From Stercorarius parasiticus (taxonomy: Eukaryota; Chordata; Aves; Charadriiformes; Stercorariidae), in the NCBI GenBank assembly GCA_013396915.1, contig VWZL01005191.1, positions 124,001 through 188,000 of the forward strand: a DNA stretch of 64,000 nt. Reading direction: 5' to 3'. The stretch's first letter is position 1. Each line of letters begins with the position of its first letter. The notes under the pieces are model-generated. The model was not told the origin of the DNA. It saw nothing but the letters and a program-made list of their open reading frames with translations, and did not search any database. Positions 11,601-23,085 of the stretch are shown piece by piece. A program made the position numbers and the translations under genes.

Positions 11601-14600
11601 GTTACTATGTGAACTTCTTTCCAACAAACTAAGCACCCCATAAAGACATTTCCAGATAAATGCACAGTGCAAAACAGATAATGATCTCCAAAATATTTTT
11701 ATCAGATTATGAAGAAAATTCCTTAAAATTTCACAATAAATTACATATAATGCTTAGATCTAATACATACCTGTTTTTTTCCTCAACCAGAAGGAAACTG
11801 CATTGCATCACGTCCATAAATTTCTTCAACAGAAATGTTTACTAAAGCTACATATATGGTGCTGAATATGTCCACCACGGGATCCCAAGCCAAGAGGGGC
11901 TACACAGGCTTGTGTCCACCCTGCTCGTGGCTAGCCCCATCTATAACAGACTGCCTGCATCAAGACCTCATAGGTTTCAGCTCTGGGTCTCATGGCTTCA
12001 TGCTACGGTTTTGCTGCCATAAGATGAAACTGGGCGAGAAAGAGAGACTGGATGTTGTTTTCAGTTCAAAGTGTTTGAAATAATTTGAGGACTGTGCTGC
12101 AGCCCAGTAGAGCTGTTTTCCCAAAACACAAAGATGTGAATGTATTGCATAACCAACACATTGCCCATAGGGTATGTGATGGCATTTGAAGGTGCAAAGC
12201 CTTCTGGGATAGTACTGAAGGGCAAAGGGTGCAAAATCTGGGGCAATCTTATCCGTACTGCTTACTTGAGATGGGTCACTTACACTTCCTATACTATCCA
12301 GGAGAAATTAGTTCCTTCTAAACTGGCTTTTGCAGGTAATGCTCCTCACTGTAACCAGTGGGTTGGGTACCATGACTCTTAACTTAGCTGGTTAAATTCA
12401 CCCTGTCCACCTAGGTATTTATAGTTGAGGCACTAAAGTGCTATTAAGCAACTTCCTTTAAGCATCAGAGTCTGATGATTTGGTACCACATCTTCCATGT
12501 TGCCCTTTACTTTCACTGTACGCACAAGTGTTCTCAAAAAAACATGAGATGTTTTGAAAAGTCAATAATTTACGTTAAGCACTTAATGGAAATAGGGCAA
12601 TTTGAAAATCGGCCTTTAACTCACAAGAGGTCTGCCAAGGTTTCATTAACTATAAAATGCTGATAACGTTACCCACTTACTCACTGCATCCAAATATTGC
12701 AAGGGTAATCTAGATAGTGATTACAAAGCAGCTTGGCCCCAATGGAGTAAAGCATCATTTTTCAGGAAACCCTTTATGCAGCCATTTAAAACCTTTCCTG
12801 ATTGAAGGTCACTGAAATTTTGGAGACTGTCATCAGGACATAACTCTAGTGCTTCCATATATTTAAGAGGAAAGATAGCATCTAATGATTCTTTTGTACA
12901 AACAGCAGCATCTGGATTTCTTCTTTAAACTAAATGAAAATATAAAAACAAATTCAAATCTGTATATAATGTCTGTTGGTGTATTAACCACTATTATACT
13001 AAAAGTAAAGGACTCCTGTGCTTCCTAAATTCCCTTCATCCAAATATGGGATTCAATTTTCATCAAAAATCTTAAATATGAAGATTATTAGATCTGGAAA
13101 CATAAATGAGTATATTGTTAATTTCTTGTGATGATATAATATCTTTAGGGAAGATTGTAATTTTATTTTTTTCTCTCTTGACACACTGTATTCACTGAGT
13201 TGTTTATTGAAACAATAAAAGATAGAAACTTTAATTTCTTTTCTTCTTGACAAAAGCAATTAATGCACTATACCTCCTGAAGAAAAGTAAATTGAAGTAT
13301 GGCGTTGAATTTGTTGTCTCAAGAAACCTGATAGCAGGTGAAGTATGTCACCCCCCAGAATTTTGGAAAAAAAAATTTGAGAAAATAATTTTGCATATGT
13401 TAAGGTGATTTTCAAAGCAACTAACAACTGTTCAAAAGGCAGGCTCATTCAGTTCTTCCTTATGCATTCATTATTGCTAACATCATGGCCACAATACAGT
13501 GCTTCATTGTTTTCTAGTACTTGATTTAGTGTCAGTATATAAATCTCGCTCTCATCACAGCATTACTTATATTTAAACTAAATTTAACAATGCTGCAGAT
13601 TGCATTGGAAAGCTTGAAAAAGGTGACGCACACTACACTGAAGTAAGACCATCATACATTCATTAGATAGTACTTTTTTTACGATTGAGAATGAAAGTTA
13701 TACAACCATTTACACTCATTACTGAATTTCTCATGTTAGAGGCTTAAGTGGTAATAATATCCTCTCAAGATTCTGAAATTGCAGCCTGAGATGTAAACAG
13801 TATTTCTCAACTTCCTCTCATCCTTTTAGAACTTTTAATTACTTTTCTATGAAAGCAGAAGCTACCACAGAGACTCAAAGGCTTCATAATTATAGATACT
13901 CTCATGTCTTTTCCAGGCAATCTCAGGCCATTTGCGGTTTATTCCCATGACTCACACAGAAGTTTTTGAAGCAGGTCCACGTGTAAAAACTCTGAAAGCT
14001 GTTGATGAAGTAATAGTTTTTGCCAGTATTATACTGTGCTTTTCCTGAATCACTGGGTGAGAGCAACCTTCATTTCAGCTCTCAACTATCCAAGACTGAT
14101 GCCCAAATACCCAGAGGGGTCTCTTTTTTAAAACTTCATGTAATTCCCCCAAACACTTTTGAACCATATTACCTGTTGGGATGTAGATTTATTCCCTTAG
14201 ATCTTTTAACTGTTACACATGGGAGGGCAAAATTAATTGGTTTTACAACACTGATTAAGAACTCATCTGAAAAGACTGAAGCTGCATTTCCTGCCATAAG
14301 ATATTTGCTCCTTTAAAACGAAAAACTCAAATTTAGCAGCCCTTGTGACTGAATAAGTATCCATGTCGAGCATGAAGAAAGCCAGAAACATACCTCTTCA
14401 CCAGCCTGAAAGATATTTTCTTGTACTGGGTAAAAATAGACTTTCCAAATTCTTTCAGGTCCTTTGGCTTTCTTGTAAAGTGTGAATGTATTGTGGCCCC
14501 TTCAATAAAGAGAAACAATATGATCTCAGAAGACAGTGGATTTTAGTCCCTACTCTCATGGCTTGAATCTAAGTGATAATCTAAAATTACAACATTGATT

Positions 14601-15810
14601 CACTGAGACCAGTCTCCATTCTACAACTATTAGCCAATATCAACCAGATTACGTTTTAGAAATAATATTAGGCTCCATTAAGCTTTAGGCAGCCATACAT
14701 TCAGGCTACTTGAGTCCTTTAAGTGCAGTAGAATCACATATTTCATTCTTCTGATACCATTAAACTTAAAATTATTTTGGTTATCATTAGAAGTATTCAT
14801 CATTTGTGAGTATATATCACCATTTCAGAAGTACTGATTTCAAAAAGACCATATAAAATAATACATTACTTACATTATTTTCTATTCACTCATATCAGTG
14901 GTACCTGAATACTTTGCAAACACAATAAAATTTATCCTGGCAGCACACACAACTTTCATTCCAACAAATGCCCAAACTCTATCTGTAAGCATAAATATTT
15001 TAATTTTTTTTTTGGTGTATGAACTGGGCTTCAGACAGGACATGGAATTAACACTGACTTAAGATCACAAATTGTGGATCTCCCTTGTATTGAAGACAGA
15101 TGTGTGTTTTTATCTTCCCAATCTTATTTGCAACATGTATCACTAATAAAATCTTTTCTCATCAGAAACAACTTGTATCTGAAAGTGTTCTGAGACCACT
15201 CCTAATTCATACCGATAGATAATAATGAGAAACTGAACCTTAGTTCAACTGATTTATTTATTCTTAAATATAGCTGTCTTTCCACACCTTTTCAGCCCCC
15301 AGACACAGGTAACCGTAGTTGCTCCTGCACTGTGGGATTACCCACAGTGCAAATTTACATCCTGGCTATATCTCTTACCATGTTCTCATTTTCATTGGAA
15401 GGAAGCCATGGGTAGAGCAGAAGTTGCGGTTCTCTCCAGCTGTTTTCCTGATCTGGAAGAACAAGCATACTATGGAATATAATGCTGCACAGTCTAATTT
15501 CAGCCATTGGTATAAAGTCAAGTGCCAATTATATGCAGAAGACACACAGTGCTACCTAATCTTCGCTACATCTGATTACTATAGTTGTAATATTAGAGTG
15601 CTGGAAGAGGGTTACCTCTTGAATGAAACAGTTGGATGAAGATTCAGTTGTGACTGAAACTGAATCCAATCAGCTCAACTATATTTCTACCATCTATATT
15701 CAGGTTGGCAGTATCTGTGCTATCTGTTACCTGACAAAATGCTCTGACCTGTCTTGATGGAAAATGATCTGGGCTCATTTATTGTCACTGCTCAGCCAGA
15801 GAGTGCCAAC
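8641..15810. other. AT-rich non-coding stretch
   Basis: No confident gene. A GC-richer patch at about 11865-12090 is unclassified. Two isolated exon-like segments lie within it, 9764-9845 on plus and 14394-14499 on minus, and are treated as leads only. The longest frames (98-106 codons near 14.0 and 15.3 kb) lack family signatures. Confidence 0.5.
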
Positions 15811-15850
15811 GACATTTAGGAAACACCTAAATGACATTTAGGAAACACCT
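15811..15850 (+). repeat. Two-copy 22-bp tandem repeat
   Basis: The 18-bp block GACATTTAGGAAACACCT occurs at 15811-15828 and again at 15833-15850, giving a 22-bp period. A partial third echo ('taggaagcacct') follows. It is a short local duplication with no obvious function. Confidence 0.8.
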
Positions 15851-15862
15851 TAGGAAGCACCT

Positions 15863-17556
15863 TCAGTGCTTCAGTATTCTCAACAGAATCAATCACATCT
15901 GCCCTGCAGTAACCAGTGCTTTCTCATAGAATTAACAATCAAGTTCAGTTCTTCTAAATGTTTCGACAGTAGGCTAGGAATTTCAGCATGGAAAAAAAAA
16001 AACTTGGGGAAAAAATGATGGCAGCATATAGGAGTCAATAAGGTCATGAGTGGTGGGAAGAGGCAAGTAGGGATTGGCTGTTCGTTCTTTCTTTGAACAA
16101 AAGCACCACAGGCTATCAAACAAATCTAAGTGTTACACTAAAAAGAAGAAAAGGTGGATCTTCATACTTTGTGTAAATAATCTGTGGAGTTTATGCCACA
16201 AGATATTGCAAATGCTGAACGGGTTCGTAAATTCAGGTGGAGACTACACAAGTTCGTGGAAGAAATTTGCATCAGCAATTATTAGCTGTAAGCACATCAG
16301 CATTGCTTGTTCGGATTCCTTGAGCTGCAAGTTTCTAAAGATTGCAAGAGTGTGCTGAGAAAGATTAACGAGATTTGTTCAATTCCTACACACTTTTCCA
16401 GATATCCACTTTTGGCCAATATTAGAAAGATGAGTCAGGATCTTTCGGCATGACCTCCTACGGTAATTCTATCTTCATCATGTCTTCTTTATCATGAAAG
16501 CATTCCATAACCATAACCAAAAATTCTGTGTTAATGAAAGAAGGTTAGTGGATGAATTTGAGCAGTAGATAGTCCCTTTATCTGTCCTTTTCTAATGTTG
16601 CTCCCTGGCTTTGGGCTTATTTCCTATGTAACAAATTTCTGGACAAAGGCAATCTGAAGGAGTCAAGAGTTAGAGAATGAAGTCTGCTAACTTTATACAA
16701 GGTAAATTTGCTGCAGCCCTGGGCAGTGTAGACATAACCTAGCTGGTGCCCCTTGGCTCCTGACCCTTACTATTCAGCAACACAGTTAAAGCCTCCTCTA
16801 AATAATGCCCTGAAGATCAGATTTACATACCTTTTCTGTTGTAAACCTACAGAAGCACCATCAAAGTTTGTCATCTCTAGCATGTATGATCCCGCATGTC
16901 AAAGCATGCCTAAGATATCTCTACCTCCCATGAAAATTTCCATGTTATGTTTGCCTAATCCACCAGGTTGAAATAATGTACTACGCACATTTCTTCCTCA
17001 CAGGGATGGGCAAGGATAAACACAGGACTAACATTAGTCACATTGTTTAACCCAGCACTGAGAGGCACTTGGATGTGAGTGCAGTATAAGAATCTATACA
17101 TTGTGAGTGGAATTTCACAAAAAAAAAGGAAGTGAAGTGCAGACAGAATAAGTGGCCTCCAAAGGTCATAATGGAAGTGTCAATAAGAACAAGAAATAAA
17201 ACTTAGACCTTCCAGTCCAATGCTTTTATTGTAAGATCATCACAAAAGGAAAATCATCTCCAGTTAACACTGCAACCTCTATTCCCAGCTGTACCGTATT
17301 CTTGGGACAGTAGCTATTAACTGCTACAAAGAAACTTAAGACACCTTTATTACAGCAATAAGCCAACCTTTCATACACATAAAGCTGAATCAAGATCTTG
17401 ATTCCCAGTCCGCTTTATTTAATAGATCCTCACAGCAAATTTATAAATGTTACTATCTTGAGACCCCCTTTGTTTGCATCATTTTATTATAGTCCTGTCC
17501 CCAAGATTTAAATCATTCTGTACCACTGAGGAAAACTGATGCTACATGTTTAGTGC
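15863..17556. other. AT-rich non-coding stretch
   Basis: Nothing recognised on either strand apart from short chance frames. Confidence 0.5.
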
Positions 17557-17561
17557 ACGTG

Positions 17562-18094
17562 TGTCGTGGTTTTGGCCAGATTGGCCAGCAGACATGGGGA
17601 AAGTTCCAGACTGGAGTCAGCAATGGACCTAGAATCAGGAGTGCTCAGATCAGGATCAAAGGCAGACGAACAGACAAGGTCCTCCTCAGACATCGGCCAT
17701 TGAAAAAACGAGCCAGAGCCGCCTCGTCCCTTTGATCCCTTAGCTTTTATACTGAGCGTGATGCAGATGGGACAGAATACCCTGTTGGTCAGTTTTGGGT
17801 CACCTGTCCCATCCGCTCCTCCCTGCAGGTGGCACCCTTCTCCGCTTCTCCGCTTCCGACCCTCTAACGGGGCAAAAAGCGAAGTTAGCTGACCTTGGTT
17901 GTTACAGCAATAAGTATAAGCAAGAGGCCCTGTGCATACCATTCCTTGGTATAACCAGGTCTTGTCATTCTGAGAGCGAAGAGTTTCTGAACAATATGCT
18001 GTTAATTTCAGACTTTAGTCAGTTAGAAGAGGCCCAGCTAAAAAGTAAAATTACAAATCAGAAAATTGGTTCTGTTATACCTCAAACCAGGACA
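17562..18094 (-). mobile_element. Solo LTR of an avian endogenous retrovirus
   Basis: Read on the minus strand the 533-bp element starts TGTCCTGGTTT and ends AACCACGACA, giving the TG...CA termini of an LTR. A TATAAAAG box is present at the expected internal place. The flanks are ACGTG (17557-17561) and ATGTG (18095-18099), a 5-bp target-site duplication with one CpG-to-TpG type change. No second LTR and no internal retroviral coding sequence is next to it, so it is a solo LTR left by recombination. A 5-bp duplication fits the ERVL-type or ERV1-type classes, but the class is not assigned. The 130-codon minus frame at 17550-17942 and the plus frames lie inside the LTR and are not genes. Confidence 0.85.
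17744..17751 (-). promoter_or_regulatory. TATA box of the solo LTR
   Basis: TATAAAAG on the minus strand, about 345 bp from the LTR 5' end. In an intact LTR this would drive transcription toward lower coordinates. Whether it is active here is unknown. Confidence 0.6.
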
Positions 18095-18099
18095 ATGTG

Positions 18100-20424
18100 C
18101 GTAAGTTTAACCTGACAGATGAAGTTTTTCCAGTGTAATTTTCCAGCTATCAGAAGTACAAGTGCACTCTAACTATTACAGACAAAATTTGAAATATGGA
18201 GTCCTGTGTTCTAGCTCTGTCCTTAATCTCTAGTTTTTCAAGAAAGAATAATTCTTCTTCACCTCTCGAAAGTGTTACAAGAACAAATATTATTCATAAA
18301 ATAGATGGAGATCTGTGCAGGAAAGTCACTACATGGGTTGAAAATGTTATTAGGGTATTTCCTTTTTGTTCAAGCTAGGGCTTGTCCACACAAGGAGATG
18401 ATTTTGTGCTAAGCTGTGGTACTTTAGTCAGAATGGAACAAATATTCCACAATCATTTCAATGGCCAGATTTCTTAATGCAAATTTAGTTCTGCATAGGA
18501 GTATTCTCTCTGTAATATTCTGTACAGGTATTTTGCGGGCCTCAGGCTGAGGTTCAGACATCAGTAATCTAGATGTCTACATCCAAGATAGACACTTTTT
18601 CCTTCCTGGTCAATGGAAAGGAGTGGGCACTTTTAGGACAAAATCCATATGATCATTTTAATCACGTCTAAGTGACAGTGGGATGAATCAGTCATCCTGA
18701 GTGCTTTCCTGTGAAAGGAATATAGATAAACTGTTCACATACTGACATTTGCACTGGGAATGTACATATTTCTCAGATTAATTATACCTTTCATTGTGTG
18801 TATTAATGGACCACAGTCCTCCAGTGGCAAGTTGGATGCTCGAGTTTTGACTGTTCTTTGCTTCCTGCTCCACTTCACAACCTTTTCTGTTCTTTCTGAT
18901 ACAGATCCTCATTTGTATCTTCCAGTAGGGAAACTGAGATCTGTGGCAAAATATTTTTTAAGGTGGGTCAGTGTGTGTCAGTTTGGACAAGGAGCTTTGG
19001 CGGTAATAGCAATAGTTGTCTGATAGCAGCAAGAAGATGAGAAGTGATATATAGATCAGCTGCTTGTGAAGCTGTGTCCATGGATCAGGCTGTGATTCAA
19101 CCACAGCAGTAAACGAACATTTAGCACTCCTGGTGCTGCGTAAAACATTCCACCCCAACAAGCATTGATTTGATATCAACTCTTTTTCTAATCATTTGAA
19201 CACAGAACTGTGCCCTCAGTTCTAAACTTTTTATGGGCTCATTTCTAGAAGTAAAAGATTGATCTGTGGCAATGGATGTAGAATATCAAGAAAACAAATA
19301 CCTTTTTTTTCTGGAGCTCTGTGCAGATCTCATTTCAGAACTTCAGGTCAGCATGGAACGTCCTCTTTCTATTTATAAAACTGTAGCTGTCACTCACCAT
19401 TGTGAACATCACTGTAAACATCACATCTAAACTAGCAAAACTCCCCAGCAGTAACTAACACCTTGTCTAGTCCTGATTGTCTGTATAGATTTTAAAGTTT
19501 GCAATTTCTCAGAGGTTGTGAATAACTTTGCATGGATTTTTGATTCTCATGTTGCACAGGACAACAGACAGAACACACATGCTTATTTCTACTGCCCCTC
19601 TTAATCGAAAAGTTGTTTGACCACATTGGCAATTTCACCAGTGTTATTCAAAGTTTATTATGAAAGGATTCAGAATGTCAACTGACACCTCTTTTATTTA
19701 ACTTTAGAAGTATATTTGTTTCCAGGCGTTATGGATGTTAGTGTTGTTGAAATTCCCTAATTTTGGATAATCAATTTTTTTCTCTGCTTATTTGACCTAT
19801 GAAGCCTTTAATTAGACACTAGTTAGTAATTGGTTATGACTAATTTACTCTGACTTCCATCCTAACCTTCATCTATAACCAATTAAGAATAACATCCCAG
19901 GTTAAAATAGATATGCAAGTGGGATGAATTTCCCTCTGCAGTACTAATTCTAGTTAAACTTTATGAATTTCCACTTGGATTATGGAAAGAAACTCTTTAT
20001 CTCTTGCCTAAACTGACACCAAATGACTGTAAAGACTGAATGCTGCCTCGTGCTGAATGTAACTTGCTTTATGCCATGACTGTACACTACATACTCCAAA
20101 ATACCCAAGGCGAAAAGAGAAAGAGCTTCCCTGTGAACCCTGGGAGATGCAGTAGGAGAGGTTCTAAAAATGCAGTGAGGAGTCAGAAGAATTTCTCTCC
20201 CTCCAAATGACAGATGCCAAAGGCACTGACTCGGAGACGCCCGGTGTTCCTATTCTGAGGACTAGAGTTATTTTAACAATTTTAAACTTACACTTTATTC
20301 AACTTGCTATGAAGTTTCCTTGCATTATATTTTATTATAAATTTCATATAAATTCCATGTGATAGCTCATGAGCAATTTCATAGATATTTGTAATAAACG
20401 TCGCAAATAATTTTATGTCAACAA
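18100..20424. other. AT-rich non-coding stretch
   Basis: No gene, LTR or LINE recognised between the solo LTR and the next CR1 copy. Short frames only. Confidence 0.55.
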
Positions 20425-21163
20425 ACTGCTTTCATGTTTAAGAACTGGGATGGCTTGCATGACTGGAGTGCTGCAATGGAAGCATACAAGATCTTTGGGA
20501 AGGACAGACCAGGAACATGAGAAGGTAGGGTAATTTGAGGTACTGGTGGACAGTAATTGGAACATGAGCCAGTAATGTGCCCTTGCAGCAAAGGCTATCC
20601 TGGGCAGCATTGGCAGCAGGTGGAGGGAGATGATTCTTCCACTTCATTCAGCACTTGTGAGGANTTGTGGGCTCCCCAGTACAAGGGAGACAGCAAACAT
20701 ACTGGAGACAGTCTAATGAAGGGCAACAAAGGTGATTAAGGGTCTGGAGCATTTCTCCTATGAGGAAAGGCTGAGAGGGCTGGGAGTGTTTAGCTTGGAG
20801 GAGAGAAGGCTTAGGGAAGATCTTTTCAATGTACATAAATACCTGCAGGGAAAGTGTGAAGAGGATGAAGCCAAGCTCTTTTCAGTGATACCCAGTGACA
20901 GGACTAGAGGCAATGGGCACAAACTGAAACACAGGAGATTCCCTCTGAATATCAGGAAGCAATTTTTCACTGTAAGGGCGACTGAGCACTGGCACAAGTT
21001 GCCCAGACAGTTTGTGGAACCTCCATCTTTGGAGACATTCAGAAATCATCTGAACTTGGTTCTGGCCAACCTGTTATAGGTGATCTCTCTTGAGCAGAAG
21101 TGCTGAGACAGGTGGCCTCCAGAGATCCCTTCCAACATCAGCTATTCTGTGATTCTGTGAACA
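20425..21163 (+). mobile_element. CR1 LINE, 3' part
   Basis: Plus-strand CR1 piece. It contains the end of ORF2 and the 3' UTR blocks: 'tgcccttgcagcaaaggcta', 'ggagcatttctcctatgagg', 'ggacaagtt'-like sequence, 'ctccatctttggagacattc' and the end 'cagctattctgtgattctgt'. One ambiguous base (N) is at 20664. Internal coding is broken by stops and by a shortened middle. The 115-codon plus frame 20732-21079 is a fragment of this repeat, not a gene. Confidence 0.9.
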
Positions 21164-21179
21164 GTTCTTCTGGAATTTT

Positions 21180-21440
21180 CTATGAATGGATATTTTGTTT
21201 CATGTGATATTTCACTGTAGTTGTATCTCAGTGTGCTTTTTTTCTTTATACATTTCTTAATATTTCATGAAAATATCATAAATCTTACAAGACAATTTCA
21301 GAGAGATTTCTCATAAGTGTTTCATGAAATATTTCATGAGCATTGCTATGACATTTCATGAACTTTCTTATGCTTGAGGACAAAATATATCGCCAAACTT
21401 TTCATGTTTCCAGAATATTATCCAAGTTTTTATGGAAATC
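21180..21440. repeat. Degenerate TTTCATGA-rich AT repeat
   Basis: The octamer TTTCATGA, containing the palindrome TCATGA, occurs exactly four times in 99 bp (21263, 21320, 21332, 21354), with further near copies such as TTTCATGT around 21200 and 21400. Similar words (ATTTCATA, GCTCATGAGC) lie left of the CR1 copy at 20340-20385, so the CR1 seems to have inserted into a pre-existing AT-rich degenerate repeat. Confidence 0.6.
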
Positions 21441-22464
21441 ATGATATTTCAGACATAGTTATGTTAAATACTTATTGACTATTTTCCAAGCAAGCTTTTT
21501 TTTGAATACGCAACTTCTAAAAACAAATAAAGTGCCAAAGCACAAAAATTTGAATATTTTTAGATGGCATTTTCACACAAAAAGGACGACAGTGTAAATG
21601 CATCCAAGAACTTTCACAGCTATACACATTATCAGAAGGTGAAAATACTTGTCTTTTTGGAAATTCCACTTGCATCCAGGCATGGAGTTACCTAAGGAGG
21701 GTGCTTAGGAGAACGTCTCCTTTGCTTATTTTCCTTTGCATCCCCATTACTACTGTTGTTACAGCTATATGCTACCAAAATCACTGCTATGTGTATTTCA
21801 GGCTTTATATATGGTCCCTTTATAGTAATTGGTGGAGTGACACACCTTAGAAAAACGCACTTCTTGGTTGTGAAGTCACTTTCACACTGTCTGATGTGAG
21901 GTGAGTGTCTGTGAGATACAATATGTAACAGATGCCTCCGTTTGTCCTTGGCACTTTTATAATGTCTTGAACTCCATTGAATCTGCTCTTTATTCTTCCC
22001 CTTCTGAGCCCATAGGAACACGATTCCAGAGCTACCTCACCCGTGTCCTTTGAAACTCCTAGAAAAACCACTAAACACATTCATTTTTGCTTCCTCTAGC
22101 TACCTAGTCATAGAGGTTGGAAAACTTATCTTTGAGTACCAGACCAGTTAGGATTTTGGGCCTGTGGGAGATAAGAAAAGTAACAAGAAGCTATTACTCT
22201 ACAAATTTTTCTTGGCATCAAAGATAGAATATATCACCCTAACTTTTGGTATAACATTTTCAATTCTTCTTCCTTCCTGTATTGGAATACTATAGAAACA
22301 GTGAGATAATAAGATATTTTCTCCTTATGCCACATTCTGGAGCCATGCGGCATTAAGCTTTTTTTGTACTATTTGATAATGTTTAAAAAATCACTACAAG
22401 TTCTGTGCACTATTGTTTGGGAAAGTCTGGAAGTATACACTTGTTTTGCTCACGAGAAATGATT
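21441..22464. other. AT-rich non-coding stretch
   Basis: Overlapping minus-strand frames of 109 and 77 codons (21692-22080) show no recognisable family and are probably chance. Nothing else is seen. Confidence 0.5.
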
Positions 22465-22500
22465 GGTTGACTGGCAGCAGTCACTCCCGGCCAGTCAACC
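22465..22500. repeat. Perfect 10-bp inverted repeat
   Basis: GGTTGACTGG (22465-22474) is followed after 16 bp by its exact reverse complement CCAGTCAACC (22491-22500). The transcript could form a stable stem-loop. There is no U-run after it and no gene beside it, so no function is assigned. Confidence 0.75.
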
Positions 22501-22714
22501 CAAGCCACTGAAGGAACTCCAAAACTACTGAAAGAATATGGCTGACATGATAGTTTTGGAAACTGTGGTGGGGTTGAGGAGATCAGAAGTCACATGTGCA
22601 TCTCTGCAGAAACTGCTTGTGATGGAAGAGATGACTGATAAAATTTCCCACAAGGAAAAAAGAATGAGCCCACTCAGACCAGAAATATACTCAGTGACGT
22701 TATTTGCTAACAAA

Positions 22715-23085
22715 ATACTTCAGGAGGGATCCAGTTCAATCTCCTCCTGCAGGCAGGTTCATCTGTTCAATCAGACCATGTTGGTCAGGGCTTTAACCAG
22801 TCAGGCCATGAAAAAACTTCTAAGGATGAAGAATGAAAAACTTGTTAATTTCTGTCCCCATTGTGAAAAAATTTCTCCTTATATTCGGACTGAGCCTTCC
22901 TTGTTTCAGTTTATGTGCACTGTCTCTTGTCCTTACACCACTGAGCACTTCGAAGGGCCTGGATCCATCTTCTTGGTACTTTTCTCATAGGTTTTGGGGG
23001 AAAGATATTAGGTCCCCCCAGAATCTTTTCTTTTCCAGGCTCAACAAGGCCAGTATCTTCAGTGTCTCCTCACATGGAACATGCT
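22715..23085 (-). mobile_element. Old CR1 LINE fragment, antisense
   Basis: On the minus strand this follows the CR1 3' region. Plus-strand echoes are 'tcaatctcctcctgcaggca', 'cagggctttaaccagtcagg', 'gtttcagtttatgtgcactg', 'tctcttgtccttacaccact' and 'ggatccatcttcttggtact'. It is much more diverged than the other copies in the window. The 150-codon and 136-codon plus-strand frames (22538-22990, 22833-23243) read through it in antisense and are not genes. Confidence 0.75.

Noticed and set aside
17550..17942. 130-codon minus-strand frame
   Set aside because: Entirely inside the solo LTR.
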